DNA of 64,000 bases from Variovorax sp. HW608 (GCF_900090195.1 NZ_LT607803.1:1736001-1800000); one strand, 5' to 3'. Numbered from the stretch's first letter, positions 49,077 through 58,721 are shown. The notes: a model not told the origin generated them from the sequence alone. Program-made: numbers and translations.

Positions 49077-50813
49077 TCAGAACATGTAGTTCAGGCTGAA
49101 GCCAGCCGTCACGCCGGCAGTCCGGTATCCATCGGGCTTCCTGATGGGCGCGCCGGCGAAGAAGTCGTAGCTCAGCCCATCCCAGGCACCACGCAGGCCG
49201 ATCACGCCGCCTGTCAGCCGGCGTCCGATGAGCTGGTCGACGAAGAGGCCCCCGACTTCGCCGTGGTCGATGCCCGCATACAACTCGGCGCCACTCGCTC
49301 CGAGCGCGAGACCGATGTCATTGCGCACCAGCCAGCCGCGATCACCCATGAGGCTGTTCTCGCCGTCGAAGCCACGCACGGTGAAGCGTCCGCCGATGGC
49401 GAACTGGTCTTGCGGCGTGAGCCAGGTGCGGATCCATTGCGCGCGCCACAGGCCGCTGTAGCGCAGCTTCTGGCTGCCGATCTCGAAGGGCAGGTTCAGC
49501 CCCAGGTCGGCGGTGAAGAGCTTCATGCGCGAGGTGCCTTCGTTGAAGGCTTCCTCGGGCGCGCGGATCGCGCCGAACGCACCCGTACCGCGCCGGTAGG
49601 CGAGGTTGCCGTCGAGCGTGGCCGGGCCGATGAATTCGCGGTGGCTGAGGCCCAGTTCCCAGCCGCCCACGATGCGGCGCTGCGTCCCGAGCTCCTGGTC
49701 CTCGACGAAGTTGTGCGACGAACGGCGGAAGCCGCGCAGGCTCAGGCTGGTCTTTCGGTGCTGGTCGCGGTAGACGAGGCGCGAGAGCTTCGCTTCTGCG
49801 TTGCTGGTTTCGCCCGCGTACTCGTAGCGCTCCCACAGGCCCGTGACGCGCTGGCGGTAGCTGCTTTGCGAGGCGGTGGCGCTCAGCAGCCAGTCGCCGT
49901 AGGGCACGGAGTAGTGCACGACCTGTCCTTCGGTGCCCTTGTCGGGGTTGTTGAAGAGGTGGTTGTCGACGCTGTGGTTGGCGCTGACGTAGAAGAGGTC
50001 GTTGAGGCCGAACGGGTTGTCGAGCGACAGGGTGGCACCGGCCTGGTACTTGCCGGTGGCCTCGGTGCCGCTGTCGTCGAGGCTGAGCGTGCCGCGCCAG
50101 CGTTTTGCCTGGGCGTACTTGACGACGAGGTCGCTGTCGCCGGGCTGCGCGCCTTCGCGGATGGATGGCTCGATCTGGATGTCGGCCTCGGCGGTGGGAA
50201 CGCGCTTGAGGTTTTCCAACCCTTGTTCGATGTCGCGCAGGTTGAGCAGGTCACCGACTCGCGCGGGGATGGCGCCGCGCAGGCTGCTGGGCTCGCCATC
50301 GGCGTCGAAGCGGATGGCGGCGATGCGGCCGGGGATCAGCGTGAGAGTGAGTTCGCCCTTGGTGAGGTCTTGCGAACCCGCGAGCACCCGGGTGGTGACG
50401 TAGCCGCGCGCTATGACCGCCTGCTGCACGCGCGCGAGCACGATGTTGACGCCCTCGGTGCCGAGGCAGCGGTCGATGGGTGAGTCGTCCCCCTTTGGGC
50501 CGGCAATTGCATCGAGCGCCCATTGGAACTCGTCGGCAAGCTCGCCGGTGAGCACGATGCGATCGATGCGGAAGCAGGGTGTTTCGTCTTCGGGCAGGCG
50601 GCGGGTTTCCTCGGCCGGCGGCCTCTGCAGGCGCGCATCGACGCTGCGCTCCTGCTGCTCGCGCAGCGCACGTTCGCGCTCCTGCTGGCGCTGCTCCTCG
50701 ACGAAGGGATTGGGCGCGGACGACAGTTGCGCCATCGCCATCGCGGGCGCGAACAGGCTCGCGACGAGCGCCACGCCTGCGGGCACCCGCGCTGCGGTGA
50801 GCGGCCGGCTCAT
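49077..50813 (-). CDS. ShlB/FhaC/HecB family TpsB transporter
   Basis: 578-residue outer-membrane transporter. A signal peptide (to about residue 28) is followed by an Arg/Gln/Glu-rich stretch, the POTRA_2 region near 80-155 (CFRIDRIVLTGEL and YVTTRVLAGSQDLTKGELTL), then a second POTRA with GRIAAIRFDADG. The barrel starts about residue 220, including SLDDSGTEATGKYQAGATLS, and has the loop 6 motif VRGFDGENSLMGDRG. The final residues FSLNYMF give the aromatic C-terminus recognised by the BAM machine. It exports the FhaB/CdiA-like protein at 39751-47955. It heads the minus-strand operon; its promoter should be in the 50814-51123 gap. Confidence 0.93.
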   Translation of the reverse strand: MSRPLTAARVPAGVALVASLFAPAMAMAQLSSAPNPFVEEQRQQERERALREQQERSVDARLQRPPAEETRRLPEDETPCFRIDRIVLTGELADEFQWALDAIAGPKGDDSPIDRCLGTEGVNIVLARVQQAVIARGYVTTRVLAGSQDLTKGELTLTLIPGRIAAIRFDADGEPSSLRGAIPARVGDLLNLRDIEQGLENLKRVPTAEADIQIEPSIREGAQPGDSDLVVKYAQAKRWRGTLSLDDSGTEATGKYQAGATLSLDNPFGLNDLFYVSANHSVDNHLFNNPDKGTEGQVVHYSVPYGDWLLSATASQSSYRQRVTGLWERYEYAGETSNAEAKLSRLVYRDQHRKTSLSLRGFRRSSHNFVEDQELGTQRRIVGGWELGLSHREFIGPATLDGNLAYRRGTGAFGAIRAPEEAFNEGTSRMKLFTADLGLNLPFEIGSQKLRYSGLWRAQWIRTWLTPQDQFAIGGRFTVRGFDGENSLMGDRGWLVRNDIGLALGASGAELYAGIDHGEVGGLFVDQLIGRRLTGGVIGLRGAWDGLSYDFFAGAPIRKPDGYRTAGVTAGFSLNYMF

Positions 50814-51123
50814 CGCTCAAGGGCTCGGGGAGCTTCGCGCGTGGCGCGCGCCGACGCGTGCGAAGGAGGGTGCTTGCTGGATGTCATCGGTGCGGTTCTT
50901 GTCGTTGTGGCACCCAAGCTGCTGCAACTCAGAATGCCTCCCTGGACCGACTCTAGTGAGCGAGGTGCGCGCTCGCCATAAGAATCTTCTGAGTTGCGAG
51001 GCCCGCGCAATTCCGCGCGGCCGCGCTTTGAATGAAGACGTCGGCAACGGCTGTCCAGATCGGGCGCCGCCTGGATGCGGGGGGCCCGCACCGCCGGTGT
51101 GCCGGTGGCGGCGATCCGGATCG
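50814..51123. other. intergenic region upstream of the TPS operon
   Basis: 310 bp with no convincing coding frame. It should carry the promoter of the tpsB operon (transcribed leftward) and the end of the 81-residue gene at 51124. A GC-rich stretch with imperfect repeats (CACCGCCGG / CCGGTGGCGG) lies near 51,090-51,112, close to the stop of that gene. Confidence 0.5.
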
Positions 51124-51369
51124 CTACTTCAACGGTCCAAAAGGCTCGATCTTGGGATTCGAGAACACCCCGGCGATCCCACCCTGGCCTTCGAGACGCG
51201 CTGCTACCGCCTCGTTGACGAGAATCGCGTATAGCGCCTTGGCGGGATCCAGGCTCGCGACGCCAAAGTTTTCGTCGATGTCACCTTTCGACAATCCGAA
51301 CCTGGCGCACACCTTGGCCAGCGTTGCGTCGGATGGATCGAGACGAAGGGTCACCATTCGGGTAGTCAC
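51124..51369 (-). CDS. small protein resembling the pro-region of the neighbouring S8 protease
   Basis: 81-residue cytoplasmic-looking protein with no signal peptide. Near the C-terminus GGIAGVFSNPKIEPF (residues 63-77) matches VVGVFSDPTIEGF (102-114) in the pro-region of the S8 protease encoded 44 bp upstream. The preceding YAILVNEAVAARLEG corresponds to the helix/strand part of a small inhibitor fold. It may be a free-standing inhibitor or chaperone derived from, or parallel to, the protease pro-domain. Same strand and order as the protease; no other family is recognised. Confidence 0.6.
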   Translation of the reverse strand: MTTRMVTLRLDPSDATLAKVCARFGLSKGDIDENFGVASLDPAKALYAILVNEAVAARLEGQGGIAGVFSNPKIEPFGPLK

Positions 51370-51413
51370 CGAGCGATGTTAGTGCACGCTGAAACACTTG
51401 CAAGATCCAGGGT

Positions 51414-52751
51414 TCAGGGAAGTGCCGCTACCAACGCGGACGCATCCAGAATCCCGTACCCATAGTCGAAATCGAAGCCGCTGTTTCCGGCGTCCGCGGC
51501 CGTCTTGTAGATCAGCGCACGCAGTTGCATGGGCGAGAGCTTCGAGCTCGGATACTTGCTGCGAATCGCCGCGACCACGCCCGCGGCGACGGGGCAGGCG
51601 GCGGAAGTGCCACTGTCCGGGTCGGGGGAAAAGACGCCCGACCCCGTGAAATGCGTGAACGTCGCCACATCCGGCTTCTTTGCCGTCAACCGTCCCGGCC
51701 CCTGCGATGAGTAGCCCACCCGCTTCTTGTTGAGGTCGACGCCCGCAATTGAAAGAACCGAAGGATGCGAGTTCGCGCCACAGATCGACGGTTGGTTTCC
51801 GAATCCGCAACGCCCGTCCGGGCAGTCTCGTCCGCAGTTGCCTGCCGCAAAGAGTACGTCCGCGCCGGCGGATTCGAGGCTCGCGACGATGATGTTGAAA
51901 GGGTGGTTCGGGTTGTCGCTGTAGTTCCCCGGATGGCCGGGCGGAAAGTCCGAGGCCGGAGCGAACATGCCCCAGCTGTTCGACACCACCAGCGCGCGCT
52001 TGGCAGCCGGCATGGCCATGACGACGGTACGCAAGCGCTGATAAGCAAGCACCGCATCGCTGAGCAGACCTGCCATCTGATTCGCGCCGGGGGTCGTCGA
52101 CAGCAAGACGGCATGATCGAGGTACGTTGCCTTCGGCGCGGCGATGGCTGCATCGAAGGCGCACATGGTTCCGTGGTTGACAGGCTGCTTCCCCGGTGTC
52201 GTCGCGACGCCCGCTGGAACGAAGCTGTTGGCAACATCGATTTTCAGCGTGACGCCCTTGGTCTTCAGGTACGCGAGATTGATGCCCGTATCGACGATCG
52301 CCAGCGACACGCCGGCGCCCGTCATCTTGGCGGCGGCGAGTTTGCTGACCGGCAGTTTCGTTGCAACCGCTTTCGAAGTGCCGACGGCGGCGTCACCCCC
52401 GCAGGTCGGGAACCCCTCGATGGTCGGATCGGAAAACACGCCGACCACATCGGGATGTGCCAGTGCCGCCGCGATCACCTTCTGTTGCTGGGCGCCGTCC
52501 GGGATATGGCCACGTACGAGATACGTCGAATCCTGCGCAGCGAACGAGAAGAGCATCGGCTGCGAGAGCGAGTGCATGGCCGCTCCGGTGACGGTGTGCG
52601 ATCCCGGCACCTGCACGGGCGGATATGTCGCGTCCAGCACGAGGCCGTCCACAGCATTCTCGAGGTGTGCGCTGAGCTCGGGGGCAGCGCTGAACGCCAT
52701 GGCGGCTGCATGCATCGCCGCATTGGACCGCGTCTGGATCAGGACCTTCAT
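51414..52751 (-). CDS. S8 (subtilisin) family serine peptidase
   Basis: 445 residues from ATG 52751 with an AAGGAGTG site. The triad is Asp154 in LAIVDTGIN, His193 in VNHGTMCA, and Ser383 in DSGTSAACPVAAG; the oxyanion Asn305 is in FAAGNCG. Residues 1-120 form a pro-domain ending with VVGVFSDPTIEGFPTCGGD. There is no clear Sec signal, so an intracellular location or non-classical export is possible. The histidine motif NHGTMCA departs from the common HGTHVAG. It lies 33 bp downstream of the nucleoside-phosphorylase-like gene and upstream of the small prodomain-like gene, forming a three-gene unit. Confidence 0.88.
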   Translation of the reverse strand: MKVLIQTRSNAAMHAAAMAFSAAPELSAHLENAVDGLVLDATYPPVQVPGSHTVTGAAMHSLSQPMLFSFAAQDSTYLVRGHIPDGAQQQKVIAAALAHPDVVGVFSDPTIEGFPTCGGDAAVGTSKAVATKLPVSKLAAAKMTGAGVSLAIVDTGINLAYLKTKGVTLKIDVANSFVPAGVATTPGKQPVNHGTMCAFDAAIAAPKATYLDHAVLLSTTPGANQMAGLLSDAVLAYQRLRTVVMAMPAAKRALVVSNSWGMFAPASDFPPGHPGNYSDNPNHPFNIIVASLESAGADVLFAAGNCGRDCPDGRCGFGNQPSICGANSHPSVLSIAGVDLNKKRVGYSSQGPGRLTAKKPDVATFTHFTGSGVFSPDPDSGTSAACPVAAGVVAAIRSKYPSSKLSPMQLRALIYKTAADAGNSGFDFDYGYGILDASALVAALP

Positions 52752-52784
52752 TGCGCACTCCTTTCAGTCTCCAGCTTCATCTGC

Positions 52785-53951
52785 CTAGGCCGCAATCAGC
52801 GCCCAGCAGACGATGGCACTGCAAACGGAACTCCAACGACCAAAGCCCTTGTAGATCTGTGCCGCGATACGCGCCTGTTCCTGCAGCGTCCCCTCGGCCT
52901 TGATTTGCGGGTCTGAGACATTTCGCACCGCGAGCCATACCGGCACCTTTGACGCCGCGCGGCTCCTGGCGAGCCCGAGAATGGCGTCGCCCATCTCCGA
53001 GACCGCGCCCAGACCCTTCAGGCCGTAGTGATTGTCGGAGGTGTCGAAACCGAAGAAATCGGTCGTCAGGACGGCCTTGGAGACAGATGTGGCGCGGATG
53101 ATCTTCGGAGCCCGTGTGTTGTCGGGCGGCAGTCTTTCGCTGTTCGCCTTGAAGAGGGTCCTGGCCGCACTGAAGAGTCGTGTCGGCGGCGCGGCACTCT
53201 TGAAATTCTCTTTGGCAAAAGACTCGCGAGCCAGCCATTTCGAGCAATCGAAGGCCACGATGGGACTGACCACCACATCACCGACCTCGCAATCGGTCCC
53301 GATGCCGCCCGCTGTTCCGGTGGTGATGACGATCTCAGGCTGCACTTCCGCGATGATTTGCTGCCAGACATCCTCGTTGGGAAGGGTCTCCCCGGCCTTT
53401 GGCGCTGTCTTTGTGTCTTGCGACAGGTGCGAGTCGGACTTGAAGTAGACGACCTGCTTCCCGGCGATCGTGCCGGTCCAGTACGCACCCAACCGTCCCG
53501 CGTTCATCGCCGGACAGCCTTTTCGCATCTTTTTCGAGATCTGGGCGAAGTTGTGCCGGTACGGGACGTAGTCGTTACTCGAGTCTTTGCCCGGAGTGAG
53601 GACGCGGCTGAGGGCGTGTCCCTCGTCCACTGTCCATGTCACGACCAGTGCATGCGCTTTCGGAAGCGCACCGGCCGGACCTTTTCTGGCTGTAGCGTCG
53701 GTCTTGGGTGCAAGGCCTTCTGGCCATGGAATGTCGGTGAACCGGGAAAGGCCGGTGGCTGTGGTGAAGGCAAAGAAAGCCGCCCCTTCCGGCCCCTCGG
53801 AATCGAAATCGATGATCTCGCGTTGAAAATCCTCCGGCTGGGCGGACTTGCTGGCCGCAGCCGCGATGGCAAATGTCGCTGCGGGTGCCGGAGTGGCGAT
53901 GGGGTCGAATCCGAGGTTGCGCTTGACCCAGGCTTTGGTGGCGATAGTCAT
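52785..53951 (-). CDS. nucleoside phosphorylase superfamily protein
   Basis: 388 residues from ATG 53951, with CCGGAGG upstream. Residues ~180-370 have the phosphorylase/MTA-SAH nucleosidase fold: EIVITTGTAGGIGTDCEVGDVVVSPIV carries the GTAGG phosphate/ribose loop, and SEMGDAILGLARS and PVWLAVRNVSDPQIK hold the late acidic motif (ME/D-like) and C-terminal strand. Residues 1-170 are an extra region of unknown fold. Such phosphorylase-like domains next to proteases are known in predicted conflict systems, but a metabolic role cannot be excluded. The catalytic acid usually found after the nucleoside base loop is not certain here. Confidence 0.75.
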   Translation of the reverse strand: MTIATKAWVKRNLGFDPIATPAPAATFAIAAAASKSAQPEDFQREIIDFDSEGPEGAAFFAFTTATGLSRFTDIPWPEGLAPKTDATARKGPAGALPKAHALVVTWTVDEGHALSRVLTPGKDSSNDYVPYRHNFAQISKKMRKGCPAMNAGRLGAYWTGTIAGKQVVYFKSDSHLSQDTKTAPKAGETLPNEDVWQQIIAEVQPEIVITTGTAGGIGTDCEVGDVVVSPIVAFDCSKWLARESFAKENFKSAAPPTRLFSAARTLFKANSERLPPDNTRAPKIIRATSVSKAVLTTDFFGFDTSDNHYGLKGLGAVSEMGDAILGLARSRAASKVPVWLAVRNVSDPQIKAEGTLQEQARIAAQIYKGFGRWSSVCSAIVCWALIAA

Positions 53952-53991
53952 TGAATTTCCCTCCGGTTGGTCTTTGGTCTTTGATTTCAGG

Positions 53992-54651
53992 TCACGGCGC
54001 GCCCGCTGCGTGAAGCGTCAGGACGAGCGCGAATCCGGCCAACAAGAAAGCGTATCGCGTCGGTTGCGGCGCATGCGCGGCTCGTTCGCGCATCGCAATC
54101 GTCAGGACGATCGCCAGTGCGGGAATCGAATGGGCGGCAAGTGCGCACGCAAACATCATGGGCCAGCAACTGACCACGCATTGGCGAGCAGAGCGGAGCC
54201 CGAAGGCCAGGCAGTCGCGATCGGCGCGCCAGCCGGCTGCGCTCAGCGCCACCGTCCGATGGCAACGCTCGAGCGCCGAGCGCTTGATCGGTGTGATCTG
54301 CCACAGCGCCGCGAACCCGAATGCAAGCGGCGCGGCAAATTCGTGAACCGGAAGGAATACCGCCCAAAGAACAGCCAAGGGAACGAGAGCGACTCCCGCC
54401 ATCATCCAGACCGCCCATAGACCGCACAAGAACTCGGTGACCGCGAGCGCGCGGCGCTGGGTGAAGCTGCGCACGGCGACGAACCGGATCAACGGGAGGC
54501 TGAGCACCGGCATCATGACCAGCGCCATCAGCAGCCAGTGAATGAACGCCTCGCGCAAGACACCGGTCTGCCAGGCCGCGCGCAGGGTCCTTTCTCCGCG
54601 TTGCCATTCGTCCCCCGAAGCCGAGATGCACAGTGCGATCCAGGCGTCCAT
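53992..54651 (-). CDS. DUF2182 integral membrane protein
   Basis: 219-residue protein with about five or six membrane helices. HWLLMALVMMPVLSLPLIRF is the first conserved helix of the family (MMxPM-like), ALWQITPIKRSALERCHR the second marker, and LRSARQCVVSCWPMMFACAL the Cys-containing third. DUF2182 proteins are described as predicted metal-binding membrane proteins; the Cys and Met residues here fit copper or another soft metal. Position directly after the tyrosinase gene (14 bp gap) on the same strand suggests that it supports copper loading of the tyrosinase. Confidence 0.82.
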   Translation of the reverse strand: MDAWIALCISASGDEWQRGERTLRAAWQTGVLREAFIHWLLMALVMMPVLSLPLIRFVAVRSFTQRRALAVTEFLCGLWAVWMMAGVALVPLAVLWAVFLPVHEFAAPLAFGFAALWQITPIKRSALERCHRTVALSAAGWRADRDCLAFGLRSARQCVVSCWPMMFACALAAHSIPALAIVLTIAMRERAAHAPQPTRYAFLLAGFALVLTLHAAGAP

Positions 54652-54665
54652 GGTGCAAACGCCGG

Positions 54666-56147
54666 CTAACCGTAGTAGACGCTGACCCGCCCGACTTCGA
54701 CCTGCCCGGGAGCGCCGACGGGTGGGGCGACTTCGGGACCGCTCGGCACGAAGGTCACCTCCAAGTGGGCGCCGTCCCAGTTGCGCTCCCGATGCAGCTG
54801 CTCGATCAGGTTCGAGATCTCGATCACGGTGGTGATGCCGGTCCCACCGTGCTTGCCGGCCGGACTCGACGCCTTGCGCACGCCGAAGGTGCTTAGATGG
54901 CCAGCAAGCAATGGCTTTCTCTCCACGCCAGTGGCGCCCGCCGTCGGCGGCGTCGGCACGTCCACATACACCTCGTAGTTACGAGGTGCGGCTGCTCCCC
55001 TGACGTTTTCCAGATTCAGGTAGGCCCGCACGGGACGACCGGGCACGCTGGCCACGGCCGCAAGTCTCGCCGCCTGGTTGAATGCCACCTGGGCTCGTGT
55101 CGCTGCATTGCCCAGAGGTACGGCAGCGGGCGTCGCCGCGACGAGCTGCGTGGCTTGCGGCGAGCCGGCCGTCACACCGGACCCCGTCGCGCTGGCCGCA
55201 ACCGCAGCCGCAGCCACTGGCACATGGAAGGGATCGCTGATGTCGTCGTATTTGTACCCATGACGTACCTTGAGCGTGTCCCGCATCTGCCCCGAGTTGA
55301 ACTTCACGATTTTGCCCTTCGCATCGTGCAGTTGGAAGGACGTTCCGCTCAGCCAGCTCTTCAGCACGGGATTGGTGAAGCTGGGATCACGATGGATCCA
55401 GACCTCCCAAAGCCGATCGATGTTGGCGTGATGCAACCAGAATATCGGGTCGAGCGCCGCCGTATCGGGGTCGCTCATGAGTCCGGCCACATCCACGTGC
55501 ACCGCGTTGTGAGGCAGGTTCTCCAGGCGCCCATTGGTGCCGCCGAAGTGGCTGAACCCGGTCTTCACGCCGCCGAAGCCGGGGTCCCCACCCCCAGCCG
55601 TTCCCTGGAAGGGCGAATGCAGCAGCGCGCCGAGGTCCACATGGGCCGGCGGCAATGCCGTCGTCGGAGTGGGCATGTGGCGTCCAGCCACCCAAAGCGG
55701 ATTGGGATTGCCGTGGCTGTCGTGTTGATTGCGGAATGCAGCCGGCAATTCACTCGAATGGGCGCTCGTCGCGCTGTAGTTCCAGTAGGGAAGTGCCCAT
55801 CCCGTTGGGCCGCCCGCATCCACCACGGCCGCCGCAACGATTTCCTCGAAGCACGCAAGATACCCTCGGTGCCAGGAAAGGAAGAACCAGCTTTGGTGCT
55901 GACACTGGTTCCAGAAGGAAGCCTGATCCGCGCCCGACGGCAGCTTCTCGCCGGACTGGGCGAAGGGATCCGCCGCATGTCCGGGATAGCCATGAACCGC
56001 GGCCAGGTATCTCCAGCTCGTCGGATCCTGCAAGGGCCGTGCGCGCAGCTTTGCGACGGCCTGTCCGTACCAGTCGAGGTCATCTCCCTTTTGGCCCAGC
56101 GTCAGTACGCTCTTCCTAACTCGCACGGTCTGGGGAGCGGTGACCAT
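54666..56147 (-). CDS. tyrosinase family (type 3 copper) protein
   Basis: 493 residues from ATG 56147, with AGGAGG upstream. CuA histidines are in AAVHGYPGH and CQHQSWFFLSWHRGYL (the first region may supply one ligand), and CuB in LPHNAVHVDVAG and DPIFWLHHANIDRLW. The N-terminal catalytic part ends near residue 300. Residues 320-493 form a C-terminal beta-rich extension with Ala-rich linker, resembling the polyphenol-oxidase C-terminal domain that shields the site. Expected activity is oxidation of mono- or o-diphenols to quinones. No signal peptide was found. It heads an operon with the DUF2182 protein. Confidence 0.9.
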   Translation of the reverse strand: MVTAPQTVRVRKSVLTLGQKGDDLDWYGQAVAKLRARPLQDPTSWRYLAAVHGYPGHAADPFAQSGEKLPSGADQASFWNQCQHQSWFFLSWHRGYLACFEEIVAAAVVDAGGPTGWALPYWNYSATSAHSSELPAAFRNQHDSHGNPNPLWVAGRHMPTPTTALPPAHVDLGALLHSPFQGTAGGGDPGFGGVKTGFSHFGGTNGRLENLPHNAVHVDVAGLMSDPDTAALDPIFWLHHANIDRLWEVWIHRDPSFTNPVLKSWLSGTSFQLHDAKGKIVKFNSGQMRDTLKVRHGYKYDDISDPFHVPVAAAAVAASATGSGVTAGSPQATQLVAATPAAVPLGNAATRAQVAFNQAARLAAVASVPGRPVRAYLNLENVRGAAAPRNYEVYVDVPTPPTAGATGVERKPLLAGHLSTFGVRKASSPAGKHGGTGITTVIEISNLIEQLHRERNWDGAHLEVTFVPSGPEVAPPVGAPGQVEVGRVSVYYG

Positions 56148-56369
56148 GGCACCTCCTGGTTGCGGATGGAGCGAAATTCTAGGACCGGGGTCGCCTCGAG
56201 CTCATACCTCAAAAGGAGGAGAGATCGTCGGCATATCGGTCGATCTTGCAGGGCCATCCGCGAAGACCGAATCTTTCAAAATGTATACTCCGCCCCGATC
56301 ATTTCGGCGAGCCAGTTCATTCATTGATTAGCCAGCCTTCCACCTGCGCGCGATGCCTGTCGCGCATTC

Positions 56370-58721
56370 ATGGAGGCCAAATTGGCTCGTTTCTCTCGCC
56401 GCCGCAAGACGGCTCCACGTCCTTCGTCCGCAAGGACGTCGGCACCCGCATCGCGGTCGCCTCTCGCCGTTGAAACCTCGGCTTTCCCGCTCGGCGCCTT
56501 GATGCTGGCCGCCTCGGTCAGCAGCTGGGCGCAATCGAGCGTGACCGCCGATGCGCCGACGCTCGGCACCGTGACGGTGACCGACCAGGCCGAGATCCAG
56601 GGTCGCGACCAGCTCCAGACCACCCGCACCAACATCGGCCGCGGCACGCAGGACATCCGCGACATCCCGCAGTCGCTGAACGTCATCACCGAAAAGCTGA
56701 TGAACGACGCCAAGCTCGACACGCTGAAGGAAGCCCTGCACTACTCGGCGGGCATCACCTTCGCCGCGACCGAGAACGGCACCGACCAGGACATCCGCCT
56801 GCGCGGCTTCCCGGTCGCGACGGTGGGCGACCTGCTGATCGACGGCATGCGCGATCCGTCGCAGTACGACCGCGACACCTTCAACCTCGACCGCGTCGAA
56901 GTGCTGCGCGGCTCGGCCTCGATGATCTTCGGCCGCGGCTCCACCGGCGGCGTGATCAACCAGGTCAGCAAGAAGCCGCTGCTCGCCGACCAGACCGACG
57001 TCGTCGGCACCGTCGGTTCGCGCGGGTTCTACCGCACGACGATCGACATGAACAAGCGCGTCGGCGAAGACTCGGCCTTCCGCATCAACGCGATGTGGAA
57101 CAAGGCCGACAACGGCGGCGCCAAGATCGACAAGTACGGCGTCGCGCCTTCGTACAGCTGGGGCATCGGCACGCGCGACGAGTTCAGCGTCGGCCTGTTC
57201 TATCTCGACGTGGACAACGTGCCCATGTCCGGCCAGCGCTATCTCGCCAACGGCACTGTCGCCAACGGCGTGGCGCAGAGCACCATCCCCAACATTTCAC
57301 CAGGCAGCTTCTACGGCGCGGCGAGCGACTACCTGCGCGGCAAGGCGCAGTACGGCAACGGCGCGTGGACCCATACCTTCGACGACGGCGGCCAGGTGCG
57401 CACGCAGTTCCGCAGCGGCACTTTCGAGCGCTCGCAGTGGGGCACCACGGCAAGCTTCTGCAACTCGGCGCCGATCGTGAACGGCAACAGCGTGACCTGC
57501 CGCACCCCCACCAACGCGGCCAACCTCTCGCCGCTCACCTACGTGTACCGCAATGGCCTCGCGCCGCGCAGCGACGAGTACAAGGGCACCTACCTGCAGA
57601 GCGACTACAGCAACACCTTCAACTGGGGCGGACTGAAGCATGAGGTGTTGACCGGCGTCGACTGGGCGGACGAATCGGCCGGCCGCTTCGGCGCCTTCGG
57701 CACCGTCGGCACCAACTTCTTCAAGGGCATCACGCGCGTCGGCCTGCCCAACGACGGCTACTCCGCCACGCTCTCGCCGACCTACCGCAAGACCAGCGAC
57801 TACTCGGCGAACAACTACGGCGTCTACTTCCAGGACCTGGTGCAGATCGCGCCCGACTGGAAGCTGCTCGGCGGCATCCGCTGGGACGACTTCAGCGGCG
57901 ACTTCCACCAGATCAGCTACGCGAACACCAACGCCATCGTGCCGAGCGCGGTCGCGAAGACGAGCATGTCGGACTCGGTGTGGAGCTACCGCGCCGGCGT
58001 GCTCTACCAGCCCTCGGCCACGCAGTCCTACCACCTGTCGTACAGCACCTCGTTCAACACCGCGGCCGACACCTACCAGTACGTGACGCCGCAGAACGCG
58101 AACACGCCGCCGGAAGAAAGCCGCAACATCGAGCTCGGCGCCAAGCTCGACTGGCTGGGCGGCAAGCTCTCGACCCGCGCCGCGCTGTTCCGCACCGAGA
58201 AGTACAACGAGCGCACCACCGACTCCGACTTCGCGGGCGACAGCTACCTGCTGTCGGGCAAGCGGCACTCGCAGGGCCTGGAGCTCGAAGTCGTCGGCCG
58301 TCTCACGCCGCAGTGGGAGGTCTATGGCTCGTACGCCTACATCCCGGACGCCAAGATCGACAAAGCCGGCAGCACGCAGGCGAACATCGTCGGCTCGCGC
58401 GTCGGCCTGACGCCCAAGCACAGCGGCGCGGTGTGGGTCAGCTACCAGGCGACGCCGAAGTTCCGCGTGGCCAGCGGCATCCGCGGCGCCTCGCAGAACC
58501 GACCGCTGCAGGGCACGACGGGCGCGGCTTCGACGACGGTCTACGTTCCGGGCTACGTGGTGGGCGATCTCATGTTTGAATACAAGTTCACCCCGGACGT
58601 CTACGCCCAGCTCAACGTGACCAACATCACCAACAGGCTGTACGGCGACCAGCTCTATCCGGGCTTCGTGATCGCCGGCGCGCAGAGGACCTACCAGGCG
58701 ACCGTCGGCGTGCGTTTCTGA
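56370..58721 (+). CDS. TonB-dependent siderophore receptor (Fiu-like)
   Basis: 783-residue outer-membrane receptor. A long basic N-terminal leader (RRRKTAPRPSSA...) precedes a hydrophobic segment ending SSWAQSS; the plug is near residues 75-200, with DIPQSLNVITEKLMND and VEVLRGSASMIFGRGSTGGVINQ. The barrel ends with QRTYQATVGVRF, with the terminal Phe. The FRGxxxSTGG-type plug and the neighbouring PiuC gene match catecholate receptors of the Fiu/PiuA group. The 220-bp upstream region has a TATACT hexamer at 56284-56289 but no Fur box I can identify. No ribosome binding site is clear at the ATG. Confidence 0.9.
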   Translation: MEAKLARFSRRRKTAPRPSSARTSAPASRSPLAVETSAFPLGALMLAASVSSWAQSSVTADAPTLGTVTVTDQAEIQGRDQLQTTRTNIGRGTQDIRDIPQSLNVITEKLMNDAKLDTLKEALHYSAGITFAATENGTDQDIRLRGFPVATVGDLLIDGMRDPSQYDRDTFNLDRVEVLRGSASMIFGRGSTGGVINQVSKKPLLADQTDVVGTVGSRGFYRTTIDMNKRVGEDSAFRINAMWNKADNGGAKIDKYGVAPSYSWGIGTRDEFSVGLFYLDVDNVPMSGQRYLANGTVANGVAQSTIPNISPGSFYGAASDYLRGKAQYGNGAWTHTFDDGGQVRTQFRSGTFERSQWGTTASFCNSAPIVNGNSVTCRTPTNAANLSPLTYVYRNGLAPRSDEYKGTYLQSDYSNTFNWGGLKHEVLTGVDWADESAGRFGAFGTVGTNFFKGITRVGLPNDGYSATLSPTYRKTSDYSANNYGVYFQDLVQIAPDWKLLGGIRWDDFSGDFHQISYANTNAIVPSAVAKTSMSDSVWSYRAGVLYQPSATQSYHLSYSTSFNTAADTYQYVTPQNANTPPEESRNIELGAKLDWLGGKLSTRAALFRTEKYNERTTDSDFAGDSYLLSGKRHSQGLELEVVGRLTPQWEVYGSYAYIPDAKIDKAGSTQANIVGSRVGLTPKHSGAVWVSYQATPKFRVASGIRGASQNRPLQGTTGAASTTVYVPGYVVGDLMFEYKFTPDVYAQLNVTNITNRLYGDQLYPGFVIAGAQRTYQATVGVRF

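Noticed and set aside
51090..51112. GC-rich inverted repeat as a terminator for the 81-residue gene
   Set aside because: The arms do not match well enough (CACCGCCGG against CCGGTGGCGG) and there is no T-tract.
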